From: Mucilaginibacter arboris
GTDB taxonomy: Bacteria; Bacteroidota; Bacteroidia; Sphingobacteriales; Sphingobacteriaceae
DNA: 64,000 nt
Direction: 5' to 3'
Assembly: GCF_009754915.1 (NCBI RefSeq)
Contig: NZ_WPIK01000002.1
Span: forward strand, 1 to 64,000
Positions 8,646 to 17,541 of this stretch are shown here, in pieces (the first letter of the stretch is position 1; every line of letters starts with the position of its first letter). The position numbers were made by a program, and so were the translations under genes. The notes below the pieces were generated by a model, which worked only from the letters and a program-made list of their open reading frames with translations, did no database searches and had not been told where the DNA came from.

Positions 8646-9527
8646 TTACTGGGGAAAATGTTCAGCTAATGCTTTTTCGGCACGTTTTATAGCAACCTGC
8701 TCTTTCCAGTTCATGTATTTATTTTTGAACCTGGCCTTCATCATATTATCAAACTTCCGCTGAACAGTTAAATTATATAAACTTTTTGCTTTGATTGCCC
8801 ACGATTTATCCCAGGCACGAAGTGAAATAGAGAAAGAACCATCCAGATATTTCATCCAATGCCAGTAACCTGTCGGCATAAATAAAGTATCGCCATGTTC
8901 TAAAATCGTTTCTTGTCCTTCGATTCCGTCTAAAGCCGGAAATTTTTCAAAATCCGGACGTTCCACGTCGTAATCCTCTAAAGCATAAGTAGCAAAAGGC
9001 AACGCATACAAACGTTCTTTCCATTTATAATCAAACAGAATTACATGTTTTCGTCCGTTAAAATGCGTATGGAAAATGTGCGCCAGGTCAATATCGTAAT
9101 GAAGAAAAGTAACAGAACCTTTTCCGCCAAAAAACATATTTGGATATTTATCCAGAAAGCCGCCCATTAAATCTGTTGGCGAACGGTAATCTTCCAATAA
9201 TTTTGGTGCTTCTTTTATCGGGTCAAATAAAAATATCCTTAAATCTGTTGGTTTTGTTTGGATGAGATCGATGTAATCGCCAAACTTCATCTCCGCAGCA
9301 GAAGCATTGATTGGTTTTGAAGGATCAGCTTTTGAACTATCGTACAAAGGCACGGTTTTATCGCCCACAACTTCTTTTAAATAATCAAAAGTCCATTTTT
9401 GTAAAGCCGGCCAGGTTTCTGTTGCTTTTCTGATGACTAATGGTTTGTGTGGGATAAGGTAATTGTTGATGAAATCCTCTTTGGAAATACGATCAACGCG
9501 GTTGATTTCGGTAAGCTTAAAGCCCAT
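8646..9527 (-). CDS. Cupin_8 (JmjC-like) Fe(II)/2-oxoglutarate-type protein, copy 2
   Basis: A 293-residue paralogue of the downstream gene, with the same H143-x-D145, K160 and H223 positions and blocks such as MKFGDYIDLIQ, MGGFLDKYP and GDTLFMPTGYWHWM. The pair diverges mostly in the C-terminal helices (from about 240) and in the 101-118 loop. In that loop this copy reads PIKEAP through a near-exact dispersed repeat (9206-9217, one mismatch), where copy 1 reads IFKQAP. A TAATTTTG -7-like box lies 27 nt upstream. It is probably the first gene of the pair; the substrate is unknown. Confidence 0.85.
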   Translation of the reverse strand: MGFKLTEINRVDRISKEDFINNYLIPHKPLVIRKATETWPALQKWTFDYLKEVVGDKTVPLYDSSKADPSKPINASAAEMKFGDYIDLIQTKPTDLRIFLFDPIKEAPKLLEDYRSPTDLMGGFLDKYPNMFFGGKGSVTFLHYDIDLAHIFHTHFNGRKHVILFDYKWKERLYALPFATYALEDYDVERPDFEKFPALDGIEGQETILEHGDTLFMPTGYWHWMKYLDGSFSISLRAWDKSWAIKAKSLYNLTVQRKFDNMMKARFKNKYMNWKEQVAIKRAEKALAEHFPQ

Positions 9528-9553
9528 AATTATTTAACTTTAATTTAACTTAA

Positions 9554-9561
9554 CAAAATTA
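9554..9561 (-). promoter_or_regulatory. Bacteroidota -7 box for the cupin pair
   Basis: On the minus strand TAATTTTG fits TAnnTTTG, 26 nt upstream of the cupin 2 start. I see no clear TTTG at -33, so this is tentative. Confidence 0.4.
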
Positions 9562-9620
9562 AATATTTTCCTTTTTTAAAAAGTAGCGGAATGGTTTCCT
9601 CAAAAATTATGACAAAAAGA

Positions 9621-9647
9621 AAACCCGGCGCTAAATACGCCGGGTTT
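9621..9647 (-). terminator. Intrinsic terminator after the fasciclin gene
   Basis: A perfect 10-bp stem, AAACCCGGCG with CGCCGGGTTT, around a 7-nt loop. On the minus strand it is followed by TTTTCTTTTTG. It lies 26 nt past the fasciclin stop and separates it from the cupin pair. Confidence 0.8.
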
Positions 9648-9672
9648 CAAACTATTACAAAAAGCTTTAAGC

Positions 9673-10224
9673 TTAGTTAGGCATCAATACTGTATCTACT
9701 ACATGTATCACCCCGTTTTTTTGAAAAACATCCTTAATGGTAACGGTTGATGTACCACCTTTTTCATCCGTTAAAACTAATTTTCCGCCTTTCATCATGG
9801 CAGTTAACGTTCCACCTTCTACTGTTTTAAATTCTGCTTTACCGTGGCCAGCTTTTATTTTAGCTGCAATATCTTTAGAAGATAATCTGCCTGCAACAAC
9901 GTGGTAAGTTAAAATTTTAGTTAAAGTTGCTTTGTTTTCTGGTTTTACCAAAGTTTCTACCGTTCCGGCTGGCAATTTATCAAATGCTTCGTTGGTTGGT
10001 GCAAAAACGGTAAACGGACCAGCACTTTTTAAAGTTTCTACCAAACCTGCTGCTTTAACGGCAGCAACCAAAGTAGTGTGGTCTTTAGAATTTACGGCAT
10101 TATCAACAATGTCTTTTGTTGGATACATAGCTGCACCACCAACCATTGGGTCTTTTTGCGCGTAAACATTCGGGGCTGATGCTAAAGCTACTAAAGCAAG
10201 GGCTGCATAAATTAATTTTTTCAT
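9673..10224 (-). CDS. Secreted fasciclin (FAS1) domain protein
   Basis: A 183-residue protein: a signal peptide ending near YAQ (residue 23) and one FAS1 domain. The two conserved FAS1 blocks are seen as [14 protein letters not shown] (H1) and [12 protein letters not shown] (H2), with YHVVAG between. FAS1 domains mediate adhesion or matrix contacts; the partner here is unknown. It is a monocistronic gene with its own terminator. It lacks a T9SS-type sorting domain and a lipobox, so it is probably periplasmic or released. Confidence 0.88.
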   Translation of the reverse strand: MKKLIYAALALVALASAPNVYAQKDPMVGGAAMYPTKDIVDNAVNSKDHTTLVAAVKAAGLVETLKSAGPFTVFAPTNEAFDKLPAGTVETLVKPENKATLTKILTYHVVAGRLSSKDIAAKIKAGHGKAEFKTVEGGTLTAMMKGGKLVLTDEKGGTSTVTIKDVFQKNGVIHVVDTVLMPN

Positions 10225-10351
10225 TGTGTTTAAGTTGATATGAAAGAAGGTACGTTGAATATTTTCTTCCGGTTTTTTATCAGCTTGAAATAAATTCTAA
10301 TTGCAGATTATGAAGGAGTTATTGAAAGATGAAAGCAAAGAATACCAGGAT

Positions 10352-11473
10352 TTATACAAACAATTGGGCAGCAATATGATCTGCATATAGCTTTCCTTCG
10401 CGGGTTAAAGTTAAAAGCTGATTAGTTTGCTGAAGCCAGTTTTTAGAGACAAACCGGCGCGCTTCTTTTAGTATTGCTATTGAAGCAGTATTGTCGAATA
10501 GATTTGCGTGATCCAAATTCAATCCTTTTTTGGTCCGAAGCGAAGTCATGATATACTCATTTACGCTGTCTTGTGCAGATAAAACTTCAAGCGTAAAAGG
10601 AATTTGATTTTGTTGAAGAGCGGTTAAATACTGATGATTATTAGCTACATTCCATTGCCGTGTTTCGCCATTAAAAGAATGCGCAGAAGGGCCGATGCCG
10701 AGGTATTTTACACCTTTCCAATAGTTGGAATTATGGCGCGAATGCCAGCCGGGCAAGCTGAAATTAGAAATTTCGTAATGTTGAAAGCCTTGTTTTTCTG
10801 CTTGGTCCATTAAAAATTCAAACTGCGCAGCACTTTGTTCGTCGTTCATTTCCGGCTGCTTTTTTTTGCTGATAAAAGAAGCAAGTGCCGTTTGCGGCTC
10901 AACAGTCATGGAATAAGCCGAAAGATGTGGTATCTGCAGCAGAAAAAACTGTTCTAAATTATACTGCCATTTGGTGTTGGTAAGTAATGGATAACCATAA
11001 ATTAAATCGATGGTAATATTGTTAAAACCTGCATTTTGTGCTGTTTTTATCGAGGTAAAAGCTTCAACATGGTTGTGTGCACGGTTCATCCAAATCAAAT
11101 CTTCTTCAAAAAAAGATTGAACACCGATGCTAAAACGGTTAATGAGCGTTTGTTTTAAGTTGAATATTTTCTGCTGATCCAGATCATCCGGATTAGCTTC
11201 TAAAGTAATTTCGGCATCGGCCTTAACCGAAAAATTAGTGAAAACGGCATCCAGCAAAGCATTAATTTCTGATGCTTCCAGAACAGAAGGCGTTCCTCCG
11301 CCAAAATAAATGGTTTCAATTACTTCGCCTTGCAGGTAATCTTTTTGCATTTTGATTTCCTGCTGCAAAGCCTGCAAAATTTCTTTTTTATACTGAAAAG
11401 AAGTACTGAAATGGAAGTCGCAATAATGGCAGGCTTTTTTGCAAAAGGGAATATGAATGTAAATGCCGGCCAT
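10352..11473 (-). CDS. hemW: HemW-type radical SAM protein
   Basis: A 373-residue radical SAM protein. C11-x3-C15-x2-C18 (PFCKKACHYCDF) binds the 4Fe-4S cluster. FGGGTPS, EANPDD, GVQSF and IDLIYGYP are the order of motifs seen in HemW (formerly annotated as oxygen-independent coproporphyrinogen III oxidase), a heme chaperone. HemW rather than HemN is favoured by the short N-terminus and the C-x3-C-x2-C pattern followed by Asp-Phe. A near-exact repeat copy lies inside at 10873-10884 (read as LASFIS). Confidence 0.88.
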   Translation of the reverse strand: MAGIYIHIPFCKKACHYCDFHFSTSFQYKKEILQALQQEIKMQKDYLQGEVIETIYFGGGTPSVLEASEINALLDAVFTNFSVKADAEITLEANPDDLDQQKIFNLKQTLINRFSIGVQSFFEEDLIWMNRAHNHVEAFTSIKTAQNAGFNNITIDLIYGYPLLTNTKWQYNLEQFFLLQIPHLSAYSMTVEPQTALASFISKKKQPEMNDEQSAAQFEFLMDQAEKQGFQHYEISNFSLPGWHSRHNSNYWKGVKYLGIGPSAHSFNGETRQWNVANNHQYLTALQQNQIPFTLEVLSAQDSVNEYIMTSLRTKKGLNLDHANLFDNTASIAILKEARRFVSKNWLQQTNQLLTLTREGKLYADHIAAQLFV

Positions 11474-11573
11474 TTGAATGAAAAAGCTGCCCGAATAATT
11501 TAATTTTTAATTGCGACAGCTATTGTTGCCGCAAATTTAAGCTAATTGTATGGGTTAAAAAACTGATCTTCGG

Positions 11574-11654
11574 ATGCTTCTTTTACCGGTAAAAAGTTTG
11601 TGTGTAAATAAAGCTGTTATAAATAACATTATTTTTACCTGCTAAAAACAGCAT
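11574..11654. repeat. Inverted pair of dispersed repeats (about 81 bp)
   Basis: Left arm ATGCTTCTTTTA (11574-11585, minus form) followed by CCGGTAAAAAG. Right arm TAAAAACAGCAT (11643-11654, the sister ACAG form) is preceded by TTATTTTTACCTGC. The arms point outward from an AT-rich centre. It lies between hemW and the sugar kinase, which are divergently transcribed. The rest of this 219-nt gap shows nothing else. Confidence 0.65.
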
Positions 11655-11692
11655 AATGTTTTTATAGGCTGATTAAAATAATCTCAACAGAA

Positions 11693-13198
11693 GTGCAGGC
11701 ATATATATTAGGTGTAGATATTGGTACGGGCAGTGTAAAAGCTGTTGCGGTAGGTTTAAATGGAGAAGCAATAAGTTCATCGCAAGTGTACTATCCGATG
11801 TTGCCATTGGAACCGGGTTATGCAGAGCAGGACCCGGAATTGATCTGGCAGGGATTTTTAAATTGTATCCGGGAAATAGTTGGCCGTTTAGGTTCATCGC
11901 CGCAAGCTGTTAGTTTGAGCAGTGCCATGCACAGTTTAATTTTGGTTGATAATTACGGCAAGGCTTTAACAAACATGATCAATTGGGCCGATACCAGAAG
12001 CGCAATGATTGCAGAGCAGCTTCGTTTTTCTCCCAAAGGAAAAAACCTGTACGAACAAACTGGTACGCCTGTTTATTCCATGTCGCCTTTAAGCAAAATT
12101 ATTTGGTTTAGGGAGAACAGGAAAGATTTGTTCAGTCAAACAGCAAAGTTCATTTCTATTAAAGAATTGATCTGGTTTCGGTTGTTCGGACAGTTTCAGG
12201 TGGATCATTCTATCGCTTCTGCAACCGGTTTGTTTGATATTGTGCAGTTTAACTGGAGCCAGGATGCTGTAAACCTGGCTGGTATTGCTGCCGAAAAACT
12301 TTCGGAACCAGTAAGTACAAGTTATATGCGAAGAGATGCAAAAGCGGAAATACTCAAATTAACTGGCATAAACGAAGCATCATATTGGGTTATTGGTGCC
12401 AATGATGGTTGCCTGGCTAATTTAGGAAGCGGGGCAAACCAGCCAGGTACTGCCGCATTAACCATCGGTACAAGTGGCGCGGTACGCATGGCAAGCAAGC
12501 AACCATTATACAATTTTAAGGCAATGACTTTTAATTATATTTTGGATGAAAAAACGTACATCTGCGGAGGGGCTATTAATAACGGTGGTTTAATTTTAAA
12601 CTGGCTGCTGGAAAATTTTATGTCGATAAAAACAGTATCGGCAGCAAATTACCAGCAATTGTTTGCGGCGGTAGAAACATTGCTGCCAGGCAATAATGGC
12701 TTGCTTTTTCTGCCTTATTTAACCGGGGAACGTACGCCTTTGTGGGACAGCAACAGTTGCGGCGTTTATTTCGGTATTAAAACAGAACATACACAAACCA
12801 ATTTTTTAAAAGCTGCGCTGGATGGTGTTTGTTACGCTATTTATAGTGTGCTTGATGCCGTTGTTCAATCCTCCGGAAAAATAGAAGAAATCAGGGTGAG
12901 CGGTGGCTTTACGGCTTCGCGCGTTTGGGTACAGCTAATGGCCGATATTACCGGTAAAAAATTAGTGGTAGTACAAGCAGAAGATGCTTCTGCCATTGGT
13001 GCAGCTTATCTCGCTGTTCAAACTGGTAAATTCTCAGGTTTTAGTTTGAAGGATCAGGATCAGCATAAACAAATCATCCAGCCAGACCCGGAAAAACATT
13101 TGGTTTACAGCAAATACTATGAGCTGTTTGTAAAGCTTTACGAAAACCTGAAAGAAAGTATGCAACATCTTGCCCATTTAAATAGCGGGCAACAGTAA
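11693..13198 (+). CDS. FGGY-family carbohydrate kinase (gluconate/xylulose-kinase-like)
   Basis: A 501-residue kinase of the FGGY family. The N-terminal phosphate loop LGVDIGTGSVKAVAV begins only five residues after the GTG start, which supports that start despite the lack of ATG. The C-terminal domain has ANDGCLANLGSG, LTIGTSGAVRM and the substrate-region VSGGFTASRVWVQLMADITG. It most resembles gluconokinases, but the sugar cannot be fixed by eye. No transporter or other sugar gene adjoins it. The sister repeat at 12627-12638 is read as IKTVS. Confidence 0.7.
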   Translation: MQAYILGVDIGTGSVKAVAVGLNGEAISSSQVYYPMLPLEPGYAEQDPELIWQGFLNCIREIVGRLGSSPQAVSLSSAMHSLILVDNYGKALTNMINWADTRSAMIAEQLRFSPKGKNLYEQTGTPVYSMSPLSKIIWFRENRKDLFSQTAKFISIKELIWFRLFGQFQVDHSIASATGLFDIVQFNWSQDAVNLAGIAAEKLSEPVSTSYMRRDAKAEILKLTGINEASYWVIGANDGCLANLGSGANQPGTAALTIGTSGAVRMASKQPLYNFKAMTFNYILDEKTYICGGAINNGGLILNWLLENFMSIKTVSAANYQQLFAAVETLLPGNNGLLFLPYLTGERTPLWDSNSCGVYFGIKTEHTQTNFLKAALDGVCYAIYSVLDAVVQSSGKIEEIRVSGGFTASRVWVQLMADITGKKLVVVQAEDASAIGAAYLAVQTGKFSGFSLKDQDQHKQIIQPDPEKHLVYSKYYELFVKLYENLKESMQHLAHLNSGQQ

Positions 13199-13218
13199 TT
13201 TAAACAAAAATATTCTGA

Positions 13219-13226
13219 TAAATTTG
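13219..13226 (+). promoter_or_regulatory. Candidate -7 box for the DUF4271 gene
   Basis: TAAATTTG matches TAnnTTTG, 40 nt upstream of the start codon and 20 nt after the kinase stop. No convincing -33 TTTG is seen. Confidence 0.35.
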
Positions 13227-13266
13227 CGGTATAGATGCGTAGAAGAATAGTATCCTGAATAATTGC

Positions 13267-14205
13267 ATGCGTTTAACACTTACTTTAGTCCTTATTTTTA
13301 TACTGGTAAAAACAGTATGTGCGCAAACAGCAATTTCTGATACCCTGCTTCAGCAACCCTTAACCGCATTAGATTCTGCTGCTCAGTTAAAACAGCAACA
13401 GTATGCTGATTCGCTTGCCAGGTTTTTTATTGCTCCGCCAGATCCTGCCAGAAAAAACCAGTTTATGGATAGCGTGCTGAAGGCTAACTTATATACTGGC
13501 TATGCGTTCCTCGACCTGCATTACAAACCTGTAAAAACAAAAGTGCAGGAAGGCAAAACCCGTAATTTAAGAAATGGCTGGATGCTGGCCGTAATGCTGG
13601 GCCTGCTGTTATATACCGCATTACTTAACCGGTTTTTAAATAAAGCAATCAGTGATATCATACAGTCTTTTTATAACAAAAGGATACTGTCTCAATTTTC
13701 TAAAGAAGAAAACCTGATTAACTCCTGGTCTTTTATCTTGTTGTTTTTACTTTTTGGGGCAACTGTAGGCCTTTTATTTTACCAGGTACTATCTTATTAC
13801 AACCGTAGCTATACAGATAATGGCTGGCAATTATATTTAGGTTTTACTTTTGCAGTAATTATTTTTTTTATACTGAAAATAATTGTGCTGCGGGTATTAG
13901 GGTTGATATTTAACATCCGGAGCTTGGTTAAAGAATACATTTCGGTGCTTTACCTTACCTATTTTAATGTAACTTTTATCAGTCTGCCACTCGTAGTATG
14001 TTTCGGGTTAATTGCCGATAGCCTTAAACCTATTGTATTACTGGTTTTTGGGTTATTAATTATATTTATATTATTCTGGCAATATATTCGGAGCAGCATA
14101 AATATCCTTTCCATATATAGATTTAGTAAAGTTTATTTATTTATTTATCTTTGTGCACTCGAGTTTTGCCCTGTTCTCATATTAATAAAGGCTTTAAAAC
14201 TATAA
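13267..14205 (+). CDS. DUF4271 family membrane protein
   Basis: A 312-residue protein with a signal peptide (cleaved near CAQ, about residue 20), a periplasmic segment to about 98, and then about six membrane helices to the C-terminus. I recognise it as the DUF4271 family of Bacteroidota, whose function is unknown. The uroporphyrinogen-III synthase gene follows after 15 nt, so the two are probably cotranscribed; whether this implies a role in heme supply is speculative. The signal peptide holds an exact sister repeat (13307-13318, read as VKTVC) with its upstream TTTTTA block. Confidence 0.7.
   Translation: MRLTLTLVLIFILVKTVCAQTAISDTLLQQPLTALDSAAQLKQQQYADSLARFFIAPPDPARKNQFMDSVLKANLYTGYAFLDLHYKPVKTKVQEGKTRNLRNGWMLAVMLGLLLYTALLNRFLNKAISDIIQSFYNKRILSQFSKEENLINSWSFILLFLLFGATVGLLFYQVLSYYNRSYTDNGWQLYLGFTFAVIIFFILKIIVLRVLGLIFNIRSLVKEYISVLYLTYFNVTFISLPLVVCFGLIADSLKPIVLLVFGLLIIFILFWQYIRSSINILSIYRFSKVYLFIYLCALEFCPVLILIKALKL
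14146..14153 (+). promoter_or_regulatory. Possible internal promoter -7 box ahead of hemD
   Basis: TATCTTTG matches TAnnTTTG inside the end of the DUF4271 gene, 67 nt before the hemD start. It could be chance. Confidence 0.25.
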
Positions 14206-14220
14206 GAAAGACAGCTATTT

Positions 14221-14988
14221 ATGCAGGTTACCGCTGAAAGATTAAAAAAAGTAAAAAGCATCTTAGTAACACTACCAAAACCTGAATCGGATAAGAACCC
14301 ATATACAGAACTGGCTAAGAAATATAATTTAAAAATTGATTTCAGGTCTTTTATTCATGTGGAAGGTGTTCCTGCGAGAGATTTTAGGAAAGAAAAGATT
14401 GTATTAGGAGATTATACGGCTGTAATTTTTGCCAGTCGTAATGCAGCAGATCATTTTTTCAGGATATGCGAAGAAATGCGATTTGAAGTTCCGGCAGAAA
14501 TGAAGTATTTCTGCCTGTCGGAAACCATTGCACTTTATCTTCAAAAATATATTCAATACCGTAAAAGAAAAATATTTTTTGGGAAACAAACAGCAAGCGA
14601 CTTAGCGGAAGTATTAAAGAAACATACTAACGAAAAGTTTTTATACCCGTGTTCTGATGTAGCAGCAGAGGAAACCCAGAAGTTTTTAGCCGAAAACGGA
14701 TATAATTTTACACCTGCAGTTTTGTTCCGTACAGTGGTTAGCGACCTTTCTGACCTGGCAGAAGTGTTCTATGATATTATTGCTTTTTTTAGTCCGTCAA
14801 GTATCCAATCACTTTACAAAAACTTTCCAAACTTCGAACAAAAAAATACACGGATTGCTGCTTTTGGAGCTACTACACATAAAGCAGCATTAGAAAAAGG
14901 ATTGATTTTAGATATTCCGGCACCCGTTCCAGAAGCCCCTTCTATGACCATGGCTATTGAACAGTATATTAAACTGGCCAACAAATAA
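14221..14988 (+). CDS. hemD: Uroporphyrinogen-III synthase
   Basis: A 255-residue cytoplasmic protein with the two-domain layout of HemD: an N-terminal part with VIFASRNAADHFF and a second domain carrying FYDIIAFFSPSSIQSLYKNFP and IAAFGATTHKAALEKGL, the conserved region near the substrate cleft. HemD converts hydroxymethylbilane to uroporphyrinogen III in heme synthesis. HemD sequences are weakly conserved, but these blocks and the length support the call. It follows the DUF4271 gene closely. HemW and the ccm genes elsewhere in the window also serve heme metabolism, but they are not linked to it. Confidence 0.8.
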   Translation: MQVTAERLKKVKSILVTLPKPESDKNPYTELAKKYNLKIDFRSFIHVEGVPARDFRKEKIVLGDYTAVIFASRNAADHFFRICEEMRFEVPAEMKYFCLSETIALYLQKYIQYRKRKIFFGKQTASDLAEVLKKHTNEKFLYPCSDVAAEETQKFLAENGYNFTPAVLFRTVVSDLSDLAEVFYDIIAFFSPSSIQSLYKNFPNFEQKNTRIAAFGATTHKAALEKGLILDIPAPVPEAPSMTMAIEQYIKLANK

Positions 14989-15287
14989 AATAATTTTTGT
15001 TTGTTTAAGTTATTAGTAAAATCAATGCATTTTCCGAAACTTTACCTGCCTGTCCTGCGTAAAGAAATCAACTGAGCAAGCTGTTTTTATGCAGTATAAT
15101 ATGCGGGGGATATTAAATTTTAAATATCGCATCGATATATTGTATTCATATCAATAGTTTAGTTAATTTTAAAACGATAAAATATATTTTCTTAAGATCA
15201 ATAAAATGACATCAGCAGAAAATATATTAAATGAAATTGAGTTATTGGATTAATTTAACCGGGTTTGTTTATACTTTGAATGCGAAA

Positions 15288-16625
15288 ATGAAAAACATAT
15301 ATTTTGGGCTATCATTCTTACTAATTGCTGCTTTAAGCAGTTGTATGTCAAGCAGTGACAGGGGAGAGGTAAGAGGTGTTTATAGTAAACCTTTTAAACA
15401 GGAACAGCCATATGGAATGGTTTATATTCCTGGTGGCAGCTTTTTGATGGGGCAAACTGACCAGGATGTAACTTTTGCCCAAACCGCACAGAACAAACAG
15501 GTAACTGTTCCCCCATTTTTTATGGATGAAACGGAAACAACTAACGCACAATATAAACAGTTTGTTAATACAGTGCGTGATTCTATCGCCATTACTCAAT
15601 ATTTAAACGACGATAAATATTACTTTAAACCAGGCGGTAAAAATGCAAAGCCAGACCCAAGCGGCAAAAAATACATTAACTGGGATTATGTAAAGAAGAA
15701 TCCTGTTTTTAGTACACGAAAGGGGAAAAATGCCAATGCAGGTAACAATCAGACCAAATTGCAGGGCATGTATTACCAGGGAGATGACCGGATTTTCGAC
15801 AAGAATGAAATAGATGTACGCCTGTTGAAATATAATTACGCCATTATTCCTTTGCGTGAAGCATCTAATAACCGTTTTGATAAAACAAAAAAGCGTTCTG
15901 ACATCATTTTTCGTGATACAGTTCCTGTTTACCCAGATACTTTATGTTGGTTAAACGATTTCTCGTACGCTGCTAATGAGCCAATGGTTGAGGGATATTT
16001 TTCTCATCCATCTTACGCACAGTATCCGGTAGTTGGGGTTACATGGCGTCAGGTTCGTGCTTATACTGTTTGGCGTTCTCGTTATAATGATGCCTATAAA
16101 GATTCGAGAGGTTTACCACACCGTCAACTTTATGCCTTACCCACTGAGGCAGAATTTGAATATGCAGCACGTGGCGGCCGGATAGGAAACGATTACCCTT
16201 GGGGCGGCCCATATATTAAAAATTCCAAAGGTTGTTTATTGGCTAATTTTAAACCTGGCCGCGGAGATTATGCGAGTGACGGTGGCGCTTATACCGTAAG
16301 TGTTCATTCTTATTTTCCAAATGATTATGGTTTATACAACATGGCCGGAAACGTGGCAGAGTGGACTGCTTCTGCTTATGATGAATCTGCTTCAACATTT
16401 GTACATGATATGAGTCCTACTTTTACTTACGAAGCTAAAGCAAGTGATCCGGAAGTGCTTAAACGTAAGGTAGTAAGAGGCGGTTCCTGGAAAGATATCG
16501 GTTACTTTCTGCAAAATTCTACCCGTAGTTACGAGTACCAGGATACAGCAAAATCATACATCGGCTTCCGCTGCGTAACACACTTCCTGGGCAGGGACAT
16601 TCATGATAAGCGCTCTAATTATTAA
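15288..16625 (+). CDS. gldK: GldK, T9SS/gliding lipoprotein
   Basis: About 445 residues, an outer-membrane lipoprotein of the type IX secretion system. The start at 15288 gives a good lipoprotein signal with lipobox LSSC (Cys19 in MKNIYFGLSFLLIAALSSC); a longer reading from 15231 would bury this signal. The mature part is a formylglycine-generating-enzyme-like (sulfatase-modifying) fold: YIPGGSFLMGQ, DETETTNAQYKQF, LPTEAEFEYAARGG, NVAEWTASAY and RGGSWKD, ending RSYIGFRCV-like. With GldN it forms the periplasmic ring under the outer membrane. It is the first gene of gldKLMN. The 299-nt gap before it is AT-rich, with a near-match sister repeat at 15078-15089 and nothing else recognisable. Confidence 0.95.
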   Translation: MKNIYFGLSFLLIAALSSCMSSSDRGEVRGVYSKPFKQEQPYGMVYIPGGSFLMGQTDQDVTFAQTAQNKQVTVPPFFMDETETTNAQYKQFVNTVRDSIAITQYLNDDKYYFKPGGKNAKPDPSGKKYINWDYVKKNPVFSTRKGKNANAGNNQTKLQGMYYQGDDRIFDKNEIDVRLLKYNYAIIPLREASNNRFDKTKKRSDIIFRDTVPVYPDTLCWLNDFSYAANEPMVEGYFSHPSYAQYPVVGVTWRQVRAYTVWRSRYNDAYKDSRGLPHRQLYALPTEAEFEYAARGGRIGNDYPWGGPYIKNSKGCLLANFKPGRGDYASDGGAYTVSVHSYFPNDYGLYNMAGNVAEWTASAYDESASTFVHDMSPTFTYEAKASDPEVLKRKVVRGGSWKDIGYFLQNSTRSYEYQDTAKSYIGFRCVTHFLGRDIHDKRSNY

Positions 16626-16675
16626 TTGAACTATTATATCATCTACTTTTAAAAACAAAAACTATTAAAACTACT

Positions 16676-17488
16676 ATGGCTGGAAAGAAAAAATTCGACT
16701 GGTTGCACACAGCAATTTCATGGGGGGCAAGCGTCGTAATTGTAGGTGCGTTATTTAAAATCCTTCATTTAGGAGGTATTTACGGTAACATTATGATTGG
16801 ATTAGGGCTTGGCGTTGAAGCATGCTTATTCTTTTTGACGGGCTTTTTTCCACCTGCAAAAGATCCTGCCTGGGAAAGAGTTTACCCGGAACTAAGCGAT
16901 GACTTTACAGGTGAATTACCTAAAATTTCTGCTCGTCCGGCGCAAGCCATTGCTGCTCAGGTTCAGTCTACTGCTGCTTTAGATAAAATGCTGTCAGATG
17001 CTAAAATAGGCCCGGAGTTAATTACAAGTTTAGGCGAAGGATTAAGAACATTTGGTGATAAGGTTTCTTCCATATCCAGAGTTGCCGATGCTGGGGCTGC
17101 AACAACAGAGTTTACAACTAAACTAAAAACAGCAGCTTCAAGCTATGATAAGCTAAGCACATCTTTCGAAAAAGCCTCGGCAAATTTAAACGAAATGGCC
17201 AATTCTAACATTGATTCTAAAGCGTACCATGATCAGGTAAATAACCTGGCTAAAAATTTATCTGCCTTAAACGCAGTATATGAACTTGAATTACAAGATT
17301 CAAGTGCGCACTTGAAATCGATGAACAAGTTTTACCAGAATGTTTCTTTAACCATGCAAAACTTTAACGAATCATTAGATGATTCTAAAGCTTTTAAAGA
17401 TGAAGTAGGCCGTTTGGCAAAAAATCTGGCTTCTTTAAATAACATTTACGGTAATATGTTATCAGCCATGAACCAGCCACGCCCCTAA
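16676..17488 (+). CDS. gldL: GldL, T9SS inner-membrane motor subunit
   Basis: A 270-residue protein with two membrane helices at about 14-34 and 38-57, then a long helical cytoplasmic tail with repeated SxxSKAFKDEVGRLAKNL-type segments. K28, H31 and E48 lie in or near the helices and correspond to charged residues implicated in proton coupling by GldL. GldL forms a pentameric stator around GldM helices and is powered by the proton gradient, driving secretion and, in gliding species, movement. It is 50 nt downstream of gldK and 53 nt upstream of gldM. Confidence 0.95.
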   Translation: MAGKKKFDWLHTAISWGASVVIVGALFKILHLGGIYGNIMIGLGLGVEACLFFLTGFFPPAKDPAWERVYPELSDDFTGELPKISARPAQAIAAQVQSTAALDKMLSDAKIGPELITSLGEGLRTFGDKVSSISRVADAGAATTEFTTKLKTAASSYDKLSTSFEKASANLNEMANSNIDSKAYHDQVNNLAKNLSALNAVYELELQDSSAHLKSMNKFYQNVSLTMQNFNESLDDSKAFKDEVGRLAKNLASLNNIYGNMLSAMNQPRP

Positions 17489-17541
17489 GTGAACAATAAA
17501 TAATATACTACATTATAACAACTTAGATAAAATAATAGCAA

